From an uncultured Alphaproteobacteria bacterium (lineage in GTDB: Bacteria > Pseudomonadota > Alphaproteobacteria > HIMB59 > GCA-002718135): a DNA stretch of 64,000 bases. Below the pieces are notes generated by a model. That model worked only from the letters and a program-made list of their open reading frames with translations, was not told where the DNA came from and did no database searches. Below, piece by piece: positions 21,341 to 31,889 of this stretch. Position 1 is the first letter of the stretch. Every line of letters starts with the position of its first letter. The stretch lies in assembly GCA_902602515.1 (NCBI GenBank), contig CACKRG010000003.1, positions 150,784-214,783 on the forward strand, written 5' to 3'. Position numbers and translations under genes: made by a program.

Positions 21341-24300
21341 GCTGATTTTTCTTCTTTGATTAAAACTGGTTGATCAAATTTATTAATCATTTCTTTTGGG
21401 ACAATTTGCCAGAATAGTAATTTTTCATTATCCCAGTTATCTAAGATATTTTGAGCATATTTAGAGTTTGTTTCTTTGACATGCTCTTCAATTTTTTGAA
21501 TTAATATTTGTTCCCAATAATTTGTCATTTGTTGCTGATAGAAAATGTCTTCTAAATTAATTCTAAGAGGTAATGTTCCTTCTTTATCATAAACAAACGC
21601 CATACCACCTGTCATTCCTGCTCCAAAATTGTTTCCAACTTCACCAAGAATAACGGCACTTCCTCCAGTCATATATTCACAACCATTATCTCCACAACCT
21701 TCTATAACTGCATGAGCACCAGAATTTCTAACTCCAAATCTATCTCCTGCAGTTCCTGCAGCAAATAATTTACCTCTAGTTGCACCGTAAAGGATAGTGT
21801 TTCCTATAATTACGTTTTTATTTGTTGGAAGCATTGACACCGAACTTGGTTGAATAACAATCTTTCCTCCAGATAATCCTTTTGCAACATAATCATTAGC
21901 ATCCCCGTAAACTCTTAAGGTAGTGCCTTGTACACTCCATGCACCAAAAGATTGACCAGCTGAACCATGAAAGTTAACAGTAAAGAAATCTTCATTAAGA
22001 GTGCTCATGCCTTTATTTGTTGTAATCTCAGAAGCTAATCTGGTTCCAATTGCTCTATCTGTATTTTGAATATTATAATTTAATTCAATTTTATGGTTAT
22101 TATCAAAAAATGATTTTGCATCTTCTATAATTTTTAAATCTAAACTGTCACTTACTTTATTAATGATATTCTTTTTACTATCAAAATCTCCTACAGATGA
22201 ATCAATTGTTTGAATGATTGGATTTAAATCAAGATCATCAAGATCTGAACTTCCTCGACTTACCTGATAAAGAAGATCTGATCTTCCAACAACTTCATCT
22301 AAAGAATTAAAACCAAGGTTGGATAAAATTTCTCTAACTTCTTCAGCAATAAAACTAAATAAATTAATAACTTTTTCAGGTGTCCCTGTAAACTTTTCTC
22401 TTAACTTTTCATCTTGAGAGCATACGCCAACTGGACATGTATTTGAATGGCATTGCCTTACCATTATACAACCCATTGCAACTAAACTAGCAGTACCAAT
22501 ACCGTATTCTTCCGCTCCTAGCATTGCAGCAATAACAATGTCTTTACCAGTTTTTAAACCACCATCTGTTCGAAGAACAACTTTATCTCTTAAATTGTTT
22601 AATGATAAAACTTGATGAACTTCACTTAATCCTAACTCCCATGGAAGACCTGCGTATTTAATACTTGTTTGCGGACTAGCTCCAGTTCCACCATTATGTC
22701 CTGAAATTAAAATTGTGTCGGCTTTTGCTTTTGCTACACCAGCTGCAACAGTACCAATACCTGACTGCGCAACAAGTTTAACACAAACTTTTGCCTTTGG
22801 GTTTATTTGTTTCAAATCATAAATTAGTTGTGCGAGATCCTCTATGGAATAGATATCATGATGAGGTGGTGGGCTAATTAGAGTTACACCCTCTGTTGAA
22901 TGTCTTAACTTTGCAATTAGGCCTGTAACCTTACCTCCTGGTAATTGACCACCTTCTCCAGGCTTTGCACCTTGGGCAACTTTAATTTCAATTTCCTCAC
23001 AGTTGTTTAAATACTCAGCTGTTACTCCAAAACGTCCACTAGCAATTTGTTTAATTTTCGAAGACGCGTTATCTCCATTTGCTTTAGGCTTAAATCTAAT
23101 TGGATCCTCTCCGCCTTCACCTGAATCTGATTTTGCACCAATTCTATTCATGGCCACAGATAATGTTTCATGTGCTTCTGGACTTAATGCACCAAGGGAA
23201 ATACCAGGAGCTACTAATCTCTTTCTAATTTCTTGAGATGGTTCGACATTATTTGATAGATTTTTAGACTCTTTATTTTTTTTGAAATTTAAAAGATCAC
23301 GAATATTAATTGGATCCATGTCATCTACCATTGAAGAATATTTTTTAAATAAAGAATAGTTATTAGAAGAAACTGCGGTTTGAAGCATATGTATGGAGCG
23401 AGCTTCAAACGCATGTTTTTCTCCTCCAAATCTGTATCTGTAATTTCCACCAATAGGTAAGGTTATTATATTTTCTTCATAAGCTTTATCATGTGCTTCT
23501 CTTGATCTATTTTCAATACCGCTAATACCAATTCCTGAAATTTTAGAGCTCATGGATGGAAAGTATTTACTCATTAAATTTCTGCTAAGACCGATGGCCT
23601 CGAAGTTACAACCACCACGATATGAGTTTACAACAGAAATACCCATCTTGCTCATTGTCTTCAACAAGCCATTATTTATTGAGTTTATAAACCTTTCTAC
23701 GCATTCTTCATATGTCAAATTTTTAAATAATCCTTTTTTATGTCTATCAGCTATTGCTTGTTGAGCCATATAAGCATTTACACTAGTTGCCCCTACGCCA
23801 ATAAGAACAGCAAAATAATGAACATCAAGACATTCAGCTGATTGAACATTAAGTGAAATAAAAGTTCTTAAGTTATTTTTAATTAAGTAATGATGAACAG
23901 AACTTGTTACTAAAATCATAGGAAGAGCAATTCTTGTTTTAGACATTGCCTTGTCACTTAATATAATATGAACATAACCTTCTCTAACAGCTTGTTCAGC
24001 CTCTTTATTTATTCTTGAAATTTCGTTTTCAAAATTATTGTCTTCATTAGTTTTATCCATTGTTGTATCAATAATCTTGACTGTATCATTCATATATTTT
24101 CTCATAGACTTAAATTGCTCTATAGATAAAACAGGTGAGTTTAATTGAAGGTGATCACACTGGTTTTCGTTTTCATCAAGAATATTACTTAAATTTCCTA
24201 TTCTTGTTCTAAGACTCATGACAACTCTTTCTCTTAGAGAATCTATTGGTGGGTTTGTTACTTGACTGAAATTTTGTCTAAAAAAGTGATGAAGCCCACG

Positions 24301-25863
24301 GTATTTGTTTGAAAGTACAGCAAGAGGCGTATCATCTCCCATGGAGCCTGTTGCTTCTTTTTTTTCAGCAATCATAGGGTGGAGTATTAATTCAATATCT
24401 TCTACTGACCATGCAAAGCATGCCATTCTTTTTCTCAAATCACTTGAGTCTAAATCTCTAAATTCCTCATCAGCAGAATTGACAAGTTTATCAATATAAG
24501 AAATTTTTTTAGTCCAGTTTCCAAATGGCTTAGTATCTGATAAATACTTCTTAATTTCATTGTCTTTGTAAAATTTTTTTTCTTTAAAGTTTATTGCAAT
24601 TAATTGACCAGGACCTACTCTTCCCTTTTCAACAACATCTTGTTCATTAACTTTTACCATTCCTGTTTCGGAACCAGCAATCAATAAATTTTTTGTAAGA
24701 GTATAGCGAATAGGTCTTAAACCATTTCTATCCATACCAGCTATCGCCCAATCATCATGAGCTCCGCATATAGCAGCTGGTCCATCCCACGGCTCCATAA
24801 CAGCACCACCATAAGCATATAAATCTTTTAATTTTTTTGGAAAATCTCTTCTGTGTGCCCATGCTTCAGGAATTGTCATTATTTTTGCCATTGGAAGAGA
24901 ACGATTTGCTTTAACAAGTAACTCAACTGTTGAGTCTAATGCAGCTGAGTCAGAAGCATTTGAGTCTATGATTGGCTTTAAGTCATCAATATTACTTCCA
25001 AAATTTTGATGTTGCATTCTAGGTTCATGAGCAGACATCCAGTTTTTATTCCCTTTTAGAGTATTGATTTCACCATTATGAGCAATTACTCTAAATGGTT
25101 GTGCAAGTGACCATGTAGGGAATGTGTTTGTAGAATATCTCTGATGATAGACAGCATACCTAGATACAAAGTTTTCTTTTTGTATGTCAGGGTAAAAATT
25201 CGAAAGCTGTTCAGCTAAAAACATTCCTTTGTAAACAATTGATTGGCAAGAAAGAGAACAGATATAAAAATCTGATATATTTTGTCGTCTTATTTCCTTC
25301 TCAATTCTTTTTCTAATTATATAAAGTTTATTATCGAAATCTTTTTCATCTTGTATTTTTTCATTCGATATAAGTATTTGCTCTATTTCAGGTCTGGTAG
25401 CTTTAGCCTTATCACCAATAATCGAAGAATTAATTGGGACATGTCGCCAACCATATATTTTTAGACCCTCTCTAATTATTTCAGATTCTACTATTGTACG
25501 TGCATTTTCCTGTGCTACAAAATCAGTTCTTGGTAAAAAAATCATACCAACGCCAAAAGGATAATCATTTGGTTTGTGTCCTGTTCTTTCAATTTTTTCT
25601 TTAAAAAAATCTTTAGGAATAGATAATTGAATTCCAGCACCATCACCTGTTTTACCATCTGCATCGACAGCTCCTCTGTGATAGAGAACCTTGAGTGCTT
25701 GTACTCCCAACTCAACAATCTCTCGTGTTTCAGAGCCATCCAAAGAAGCAATTAATCCAACACCACATGATGAATGCTCATCTTTTTCATCGTATATGTG
25801 ATTATCTTCAAGAAATTTTTTATTCTTCTTATATTTTTTGATAAAATTATTATGCATTTGCAA
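21337..25863 (-). CDS. gltB: Glutamate synthase large subunit
   Basis: DEHSSCGVGLIASLDG class II amidotransferase N-terminus; FMN domain KPGEGGQLPGGKV; CNTCPVGVC; GXGXG C-terminal helix domain. Confidence 0.98.
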   Translation of the reverse strand: MQMHNNFIKKYKKNKKFLEDNHIYDEKDEHSSCGVGLIASLDGSETREIVELGVQALKVLYHRGAVDADGKTGDGAGIQLSIPKDFFKEKIERTGHKPNDYPFGVGMIFLPRTDFVAQENARTIVESEIIREGLKIYGWRHVPINSSIIGDKAKATRPEIEQILISNEKIQDEKDFDNKLYIIRKRIEKEIRRQNISDFYICSLSCQSIVYKGMFLAEQLSNFYPDIQKENFVSRYAVYHQRYSTNTFPTWSLAQPFRVIAHNGEINTLKGNKNWMSAHEPRMQHQNFGSNIDDLKPIIDSNASDSAALDSTVELLVKANRSLPMAKIMTIPEAWAHRRDFPKKLKDLYAYGGAVMEPWDGPAAICGAHDDWAIAGMDRNGLRPIRYTLTKNLLIAGSETGMVKVNEQDVVEKGRVGPGQLIAINFKEKKFYKDNEIKKYLSDTKPFGNWTKKISYIDKLVNSADEEFRDLDSSDLRKRMACFAWSVEDIELILHPMIAEKKEATGSMGDDTPLAVLSNKYRGLHHFFRQNFSQVTNPPIDSLRERVVMSLRTRIGNLSNILDENENQCDHLQLNSPVLSIEQFKSMRKYMNDTVKIIDTTMDKTNEDNNFENEISRINKEAEQAVREGYVHIILSDKAMSKTRIALPMILVTSSVHHYLIKNNLRTFISLNVQSAECLDVHYFAVLIGVGATSVNAYMAQQAIADRHKKGLFKNLTYEECVERFINSINNGLLKTMSKMGISVVNSYRGGCNFEAIGLSRNLMSKYFPSMSSKISGIGISGIENRSREAHDKAYEENIITLPIGGNYRYRFGGEKHAFEARSIHMLQTAVSSNNYSLFKKYSSMVDDMDPINIRDLLNFKKNKESKNLSNNVEPSQEIRKRLVAPGISLGALSPEAHETLSVAMNRIGAKSDSGEGGEDPIRFKPKANGDNASSKIKQIASGRFGVTAEYLNNCEEIEIKVAQGAKPGEGGQLPGGKVTGLIAKLRHSTEGVTLISPPPHHDIYSIEDLAQLIYDLKQINPKAKVCVKLVAQSGIGTVAAGVAKAKADTILISGHNGGTGASPQTSIKYAGLPWELGLSEVHQVLSLNNLRDKVVLRTDGGLKTGKDIVIAAMLGAEEYGIGTASLVAMGCIMVRQCHSNTCPVGVCSQDEKLREKFTGTPEKVINLFSFIAEEVREILSNLGFNSLDEVVGRSDLLYQVSRGSSDLDDLDLNPIIQTIDSSVGDFDSKKNIINKVSDSLDLKIIEDAKSFFDNNHKIELNYNIQNTDRAIGTRLASEITTNKGMSTLNEDFFTVNFHGSAGQSFGAWSVQGTTLRVYGDANDYVAKGLSGGKIVIQPSSVSMLPTNKNVIIGNTILYGATRGKLFAAGTAGDRFGVRNSGAHAVIEGCGDNGCEYMTGGSAVILGEVGNNFGAGMTGGMAFVYDKEGTLPLRINLEDIFYQQQMTNYWEQILIQKIEEHVKETNSKYAQNILDNWDNEKLLFWQIVPKEMINKFDQPVLIKEEKSA

Positions 25864-27295
25864 CTTTCTTTTTCTCTCTGTTTTCTGAAAATTGCTTGAA
25901 CTCTATATATTCACTAATGTTTTTTGCAGCATCTCTGCCATCTTTGATACCCCATACTACAAGACTTGCACCTCTAACAATATCACCTGCAGCAAAGACA
26001 CCATCAATTGATGTCATCATATTTTTATAATTAATTTTGAGAGTTCCCCATCTAGTAATGGTTAGTTCTTGATTATCAAAAAGTTTAGGTAAATTTTCAG
26101 GCTCAAAGCCAAGAGCCTCTATAACAAGATCAACATCAAGATTTTTTTCAGTTCCTTCTTTTGGTTCAGGTTTTCTCCTGCCAGACTCATCTGGTTCACC
26201 AAGTTGCATAAGAACAGTTTTGACATTTTTTAGAGAACCATTTCCAGAATATTCAGTAGGTAGAGTCAGCCATTGGAAATCAACTCCCTCTTCAATAGCA
26301 TTTTGAACTTCTCTTTGTGATCCAGGCATATTGGTTTTATCACGTCTATACAAACACTTAACAGATTTAGCGCCTTGTCTTACTGCAGTTCTAACACAAT
26401 CCATTGCTGTGTCACCACCACCGATAACCACAACATTTTTACCACTTGCATTTAATCTTCCGTTTACAAAATCTTCAACTTTATCTTTTAAACCTGTTTT
26501 GTTACTAGCAACTAAGAAATCTAATGCTGGTACTACGTTATTGTAGTTTGAATTGTTTAGATTAATTTCTCTAAATTTGTAAACTCCGGTAGCAATTAGA
26601 ACTGCGTTGTGCTTATTTTTTATATCTTCAAAAGTTATATCTTTCCCAATATCACAGTTTAATTCAAATTTAATTCCACTTTCTTTAAGACGATCTGTTC
26701 TTCTTATCACAATTTCTTTTTCTAATTTAAAATTTGGAATTCCATATATTAAAAGTCCACCTGGTCTATCGTATCGATCATAGATCGTAATCTGAAAACC
26801 TTTTTTTCTAAGCTCTTCAGCTGCAGCTAAACCAGCTGGGCCTGAACCTATTATTCCAACGCTTTCTGATTTTTCTTCATTGGGTGTTATTTTTTTTACC
26901 CAGCCCTTTTCCCATGCATTATCAGTAATATATTTTTCAATTGATCCTATAGTAACTGTTCCATGTCCTGATTGTTCAATTACACAGTTACCTTCACATA
27001 GACGATCTTGGGGGCAGATACGGCCACAAATTTCAGGCATATTGTTTGTTGAACTTGAAATTTCAAATGCTTCTTGCATTCTATCCTCAGCGGTTAACTT
27101 TAACCAATCAGGTATGTTGTTATGTAGAGGACAATGGACTTGGCAGAAGGGAACTCCACACTGAGAACATCTTGAAGCCTGCTCTTCAGCTTTTTGAGCA
27201 GCATATCTTGCATAAATTTCATCAAAAGTTTTGACTCTCTTATCAGGAGATATTTTACTAGGATTTTCTTGATTTATTTTAGTAAATTTAAGCAT
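25850..27295 (-). CDS. gltD: Glutamate synthase small subunit
   Basis: CSQCGVPFCQVHCPLHNNIPDWL; GSGPAGLAAAEELRKKG; VVIGGGDTAMDCVRTA. Confidence 0.97.
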   Translation of the reverse strand: MLKFTKINQENPSKISPDKRVKTFDEIYARYAAQKAEEQASRCSQCGVPFCQVHCPLHNNIPDWLKLTAEDRMQEAFEISSSTNNMPEICGRICPQDRLCEGNCVIEQSGHGTVTIGSIEKYITDNAWEKGWVKKITPNEEKSESVGIIGSGPAGLAAAEELRKKGFQITIYDRYDRPGGLLIYGIPNFKLEKEIVIRRTDRLKESGIKFELNCDIGKDITFEDIKNKHNAVLIATGVYKFREINLNNSNYNNVVPALDFLVASNKTGLKDKVEDFVNGRLNASGKNVVVIGGGDTAMDCVRTAVRQGAKSVKCLYRRDKTNMPGSQREVQNAIEEGVDFQWLTLPTEYSGNGSLKNVKTVLMQLGEPDESGRRKPEPKEGTEKNLDVDLVIEALGFEPENLPKLFDNQELTITRWGTLKINYKNMMTSIDGVFAAGDIVRGASLVVWGIKDGRDAAKNISEYIEFKQFSENREKKKVANA

Positions 27296-27412
27296 TAGTT
27301 CACATTTGTTTACTATTTAAGTTAGTTTAGATCAAATACACAATCAAGAGTCTAAAATAAATAGAAAAAAATATAAAATAGTACCATTTTTGTACGAAAT
27401 TATAAAAAAAAC

Positions 27413-28318
27413 TTATTTTTCGGCAATATTCTTTGTAATTTCTAGAGTATCCTGTGGATTAATATTTAAATTTTCAAAGGTTTTATCAATATTTTGCTGA
27501 ATGTTATCCTTTTCAAATAATAACAACTGTTCTGAAGTAAGAGGCGAAAATGGAGTTTTTTCAGCAATACTTATTAAAGGCTTCATAACACTCATTGGAG
27601 TTGGAACTAGTACTCTTGTTTTTTTTAGACAATTTGAAATAAAATTATAATAATCTTTGTAACAAATAACTCTTGGTCCAGCTAATTCATAAATACTACT
27701 TCCTTTAGAATTGTTTTCAATTATTTTTTCAATAGCATGTGAGACATCATCAATAAATACTGGTTGAAAGTTAGTTAATCCATTTCCAAACAATGGGACA
27801 AAAAAAGAGGTTTTAAAGATTGGAATCAATCTTTTTAGAAATAAATCACCTCCGCCTATTATTACTCCAGGTCTAATTATTATAGTATTTTTAATATTCT
27901 TTAATGCTTCTTTCTCTGACTTATATACTGCAATACTTCTTTTTGAATTTTTATCAATATCAACACCCAAACCAGAAAAAAATACATATTTTTCCAAGGA
28001 TATATTTTTTTTTAGAATGCTTATTAATTTCTTATTAAACTTAAAAATAGTAGAGTTAAAATCTCCACTTTTTTGATCATAAGTTGTCTTAAGATTAATA
28101 AAAATATCTGAATTTTTAAGAACATTTTTTAATCTATGATCGTCCAATGACGAATATCTAAAAGGCATTATTTGACCAGTAACACCTAGAAGACGAATTT
28201 TCGCTTCCTGTATTGATTTTTGATAGGGAATTATAATTTTATAGCCTTTTTTTGCTAATCTACGAGTTAGATGTTTTCCAACAAAACCAGCTCCACCAAA
28301 AATTACTATAGATTTCAT
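27413..28318 (-). CDS. NAD(P)-dependent epimerase/NDUFA9-like (atypical SDR) protein
   Basis: MKSIVIFGGAGFVGKHLTRRLAKKGYK; RPGVIIGGGD; FQPVFIDDVSHAI. Confidence 0.8.
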   Translation of the reverse strand: MKSIVIFGGAGFVGKHLTRRLAKKGYKIIIPYQKSIQEAKIRLLGVTGQIMPFRYSSLDDHRLKNVLKNSDIFINLKTTYDQKSGDFNSTIFKFNKKLISILKKNISLEKYVFFSGLGVDIDKNSKRSIAVYKSEKEALKNIKNTIIIRPGVIIGGGDLFLKRLIPIFKTSFFVPLFGNGLTNFQPVFIDDVSHAIEKIIENNSKGSSIYELAGPRVICYKDYYNFISNCLKKTRVLVPTPMSVMKPLISIAEKTPFSPLTSEQLLLFEKDNIQQNIDKTFENLNINPQDTLEITKNIAEK

Positions 28319-28376
28319 GACCTTTAATTAAATAAGTGATATAATAAAATAATATAATACATTTAATCAAATTAAA

Positions 28377-28985
28377 ATGAAAATAAATCTTTATCAAGGC
28401 GATCTACCAGATAGTTTTAAGCCATCAAAATATATAGCTATAGATAGTGAAACTATGGGATTAAATCCAAAAAGAGATAAGCTGTGTTTAGTACAAATTT
28501 CAAATGGAGACGATATTTGTAATTTAATTAAAATAAATTTTACACATAAAAAGCCTAAAAATTTAATTAATATTTTAAAAGATAATAAGATACAAAAAAT
28601 ATTTCACTATGCTAGATTTGATATAGCAGTTTTTAAATATAATTTTAAAATTAAAATTAAAAATGTTTATTGCACTAAAATAGCATCCAAATTAGTTAGA
28701 ACATATACGGATAAACATGGATATAAAGATCTATGTAGTGAGTTATTAAATAAAAATATTTCAAAATCTGAACAATCTTCAGATTGGGGTGGTGAACTTT
28801 CAAAAGAACAACAAAGGTATGCAGCTACAGATGTGTTATATTTACATAAAATTAAGGATAGACTTAATAAAATGTTAATTAGAGAAAAAAGAGATAAACT
28901 TGCAAAAGCATGTTTTGATTTTATTGAATATAGAACTGACTTAGATCTTATGGGTTGGGCTGAGCAAGATATTTTTAAACATTAA
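28377..28985 (+). CDS. rnd: Short ribonuclease D-type 3'-5' exonuclease
   Basis: AIDSETMGLNPKRDKLCLVQIS; FHYARFDIAVF; YAATDVLYLHKI. Confidence 0.85.
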   Translation: MKINLYQGDLPDSFKPSKYIAIDSETMGLNPKRDKLCLVQISNGDDICNLIKINFTHKKPKNLINILKDNKIQKIFHYARFDIAVFKYNFKIKIKNVYCTKIASKLVRTYTDKHGYKDLCSELLNKNISKSEQSSDWGGELSKEQQRYAATDVLYLHKIKDRLNKMLIREKRDKLAKACFDFIEYRTDLDLMGWAEQDIFKH

Positions 28986-29944
28986 TGAATAAAAAAAAGA
29001 AAATCTTAAGTAGTGCTAAGAAAGCTTATATGAGGGAATTAGGTAGTATTAAAACTTTAAATTCCACATTTAATAATAATTTTTACAAGGCTGTAGATGC
29101 AATTCATCATACTAAAGGTAGAGTTATTCTAACTGGTGTTGGAAAAAGTGCACATATTGGTAATAAAATATCAGCAACATTAACTTCAACTGGAACCCCT
29201 TCTTATTTTATTCATGCTACAGAAGCAAGTCATGGTGATTTAGGAAGTATAAAGAAAAACGATTGTGTAATTGCGATTTCTAATTCGGGTGAGACATCTG
29301 AATTAAATAATATCATACAATTTGTAAAAAGATTTAATATTACTTTAATAAGTATAACTAGTAATTCCAAAAGTAGTCTACATAAAAATTCAACTTTTGG
29401 AATTCTATATAAAAAACCCATTGAAGCATGTCCTTTAAATTTAGCTCCTACTACTTCTACCACAATGGCTCTAATTATAGGCGATTGTATTGCTATTGCG
29501 TTACTAGAGCTAAAAGGTTTTGAAAGTAAAAATTTTAAAAGTCTTCATCCAGGAGGAAATCTTGGGAAAGATTTAAAATATGCAAATGAAATAATGCATA
29601 CTAAAAATAAAATTCCAACAGTTAATCAAGATGTAAAAATGTCAAAAGCAATCATTATAATGACTAAGAAAAGTTTTGGGTGTTTAGGTGTTGTTGACAA
29701 AAATAAACAAATAATAGGAATAATAACAGATGGAGATTTAAGAAGAAAAATGAATTCTAAATTTTTTGAAAAAAAAGCTAAAGAAGTAATGACTAAAAAT
29801 CCAACTATAGCTAGTAAAGATATTCTTGTTGGTGAAGCTATAAATATTATGAATACTAAGAAAATTACCAGTCTTTTTATTTGTGAAAATAAGAAACCAC
29901 TTGGGATTGTTCATATTCATGACTTATTAAGGTTAACAAGTTAA
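28985..29944 (+). CDS. kdsD: Arabinose-5-phosphate isomerase (KpsF/GutQ/KdsD; SIS + CBS)
   Basis: GRVILTGVGKSAHIGNKISATLTSTGTPSYFIHATEASHGDLG; HPGGNLGKDLK; CBS pair. Confidence 0.92.
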   Translation: MNKKKKILSSAKKAYMRELGSIKTLNSTFNNNFYKAVDAIHHTKGRVILTGVGKSAHIGNKISATLTSTGTPSYFIHATEASHGDLGSIKKNDCVIAISNSGETSELNNIIQFVKRFNITLISITSNSKSSLHKNSTFGILYKKPIEACPLNLAPTTSTTMALIIGDCIAIALLELKGFESKNFKSLHPGGNLGKDLKYANEIMHTKNKIPTVNQDVKMSKAIIIMTKKSFGCLGVVDKNKQIIGIITDGDLRRKMNSKFFEKKAKEVMTKNPTIASKDILVGEAINIMNTKKITSLFICENKKPLGIVHIHDLLRLTS

Positions 29945-29945
29945 A

Positions 29946-30395
29946 TTGAATCTTTTGCTATCAATAAACAGAAACTATATTTTATTTTTTTCATTATTCA
30001 TTTCAATTATTTTTTTAATTATTATTTTCTCTAAATATTTTTCAATTTCATTTTCTAAAATTAAAATTAATAACAACATAATTTCTAATGTAGATATAAC
30101 TGCGCCAAGGTTTTCAATTAATAGTTTAAATCAAAAAATTTTAGTAACTGCCAAGGAGGGTAACTTTGTTGATAAAGATAAAATATTATTGAAAAAAAAT
30201 GTGCTTTTTAAATCTAATAAATTTAGTATTGAAAGTGATAATGTAATATTTGATAGAAAAGAACAAACAGCAAGAAGTGAAAATAATTCAACTTTTAAAT
30301 CAAAAAAAACAAAAATTTCTGCAGAAGGTTTCAATATTTATGATAAAGGTCAAAAAATAAAATTTTTTGGAAATTCAACTATAACTTTAAAATGA
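29946..30395 (+). CDS. lptC: LPS export ABC transporter periplasmic protein LptC-like
   Basis: Single N-terminal TM, small beta-rich protein, between kdsD and lptA/lptB. Confidence 0.7.
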   Translation: MNLLLSINRNYILFFSLFISIIFLIIIFSKYFSISFSKIKINNNIISNVDITAPRFSINSLNQKILVTAKEGNFVDKDKILLKKNVLFKSNKFSIESDNVIFDRKEQTARSENNSTFKSKKTKISAEGFNIYDKGQKIKFFGNSTITLK

Positions 30396-31153
30396 GAATA
30401 TTTTTTATTTTATGTATATTATTAATTACTAATTATTCTTATTCGCGAACTTTAGGGGAAACAGAAATAACAGCTGAAGAGGGTATTGAGGTATTTCAAG
30501 ATGATAAATACTACCTTTTAAAAAAAAATGTAAAAATAGATTCAGATAAATTTGTTTTACTTGGAGATGAAATAAAAATATTTTTTGATAAAGATTTGTA
30601 TGATATCAAATTAATAAATGCATTTGGAAATGTTAGTCTGATTTCAGATCAATTCAATATTACCGCTGAAGGTAATAAGCTTTTATTTCGAATTGAGAAT
30701 GAGGAAATTATAATTGAAGGAACAAGTTCAAAGCTAATTACTGATGAAATAGAAATGTTTTCTGATGAAAAAATTCAAGTAATAAATTTAAATGGTAGTT
30801 TTAATCTCAATGGTTCTAATTCAATTCTTAAATCTCAAGATATACTTATAGAAGGAAGTGAAATTGATGGTAAGTTTTCTTCTAAAAATAATGCTAAAGA
30901 AATCATCATACTAAACGTGTATGATCAAAATATTGCATACATTAAGAGTGATAATACAGAAATGTTTGCTAAAAATATAAAATATAATAAGGAAATATCA
31001 TTAATTGAATTAGAAGAAGATGTAAAAATTTTAAGAGGTGGCGAAGTCATTATGGGTGATTATGGAACTCTTGATACAAAAACTAATTCATATAAAATAA
31101 AGTCTAATGATTCTAATAAAGTAAAAGCAATATTAAAAAATAATAATGAATAA
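30392..31153 (+). CDS. lptA: LptA/OstA-like periplasmic LPS transport protein
   Basis: Signal peptide, repeated OstA-like segments, directly before lptB. Confidence 0.72.
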   Translation: MRIFFILCILLITNYSYSRTLGETEITAEEGIEVFQDDKYYLLKKNVKIDSDKFVLLGDEIKIFFDKDLYDIKLINAFGNVSLISDQFNITAEGNKLLFRIENEEIIIEGTSSKLITDEIEMFSDEKIQVINLNGSFNLNGSNSILKSQDILIEGSEIDGKFSSKNNAKEIIILNVYDQNIAYIKSDNTEMFAKNIKYNKEISLIELEEDVKILRGGEVIMGDYGTLDTKTNSYKIKSNDSNKVKAILKNNNE

Positions 31154-31889
31154 GTTTAACATTTTAGATGATGGATTGATTGTTAATAAAATATCAAAAT
31201 CATATGGTAACAAGGAGGTCGTGAGAGATTTAAGCCTCTCCATAAAAAGAGGTGAGATAGTTGGCCTTCTTGGACCAAATGGAGCAGGCAAAACTACAAG
31301 TTTTTACATTGTTGTGGGTTTGGTCAAACAAGATAGAGGATCAATTTTTTTAGATAAATTAGAAATTTCAAATATACCAATTTATAAAAGAGGTTTAATG
31401 GGTATAAGTTACCTACCTCAAGAATCTTCAATATTTCGAGGTATGAATGTGGAGGATAATTTATTATCAATAATTGAAATAACAGAAAGTGAAAAAAACA
31501 AGCAGGATATAATTTTACAAAATTTACTAAATGAATTTGATATTAATCACGTAAGAAAATCAAAATCTATAGTATTATCAGGTGGAGAAAGAAGAAGATT
31601 AGAAATAGCAAGAACACTTGCATCTAATCCTAAATATCTACTTTTAGATGAACCTTTAACGGGAATTGATCCAGTATCAATTGAAGAAATTAAAGTTATA
31701 ATAAAAAAATTAAAACAAAAAAATATAGGAGTTCTTATTACAGATCATAACGTAAGAGAAACTCTTAAGATTGTTGATAAAGTTTATATTGTAAATGAAG
31801 GAGCATTATTTTTTGAAGGTAATCCTGAGGATGCTATAAAAGATGAAAAAATACAAAAATTTTATCTTGGATCAAATTTCCAGCTTTAA
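31146..31889 (+). CDS. lptB: LPS export ABC transporter ATP-binding protein
   Basis: LLGPNGAGKTTSFYIVVGLVKQDRGSIFLD; ISYLPQESSIFRGM; LSGGERRRLEIARTLAS. Confidence 0.95.
   Translation: MNKFNILDDGLIVNKISKSYGNKEVVRDLSLSIKRGEIVGLLGPNGAGKTTSFYIVVGLVKQDRGSIFLDKLEISNIPIYKRGLMGISYLPQESSIFRGMNVEDNLLSIIEITESEKNKQDIILQNLLNEFDINHVRKSKSIVLSGGERRRLEIARTLASNPKYLLLDEPLTGIDPVSIEEIKVIIKKLKQKNIGVLITDHNVRETLKIVDKVYIVNEGALFFEGNPEDAIKDEKIQKFYLGSNFQL

Noticed and set aside
26880-27164. 94-aa plus-strand ORF inside gltD
   Set aside because: Antisense to a strongly conserved gene with no recognizable motifs; the other antisense ORFs in the track (e.g. 591-782, 4179-4436, 11874-12089, 23003-23236, 30131-30334, 56340-56621) were rejected for the same reason.
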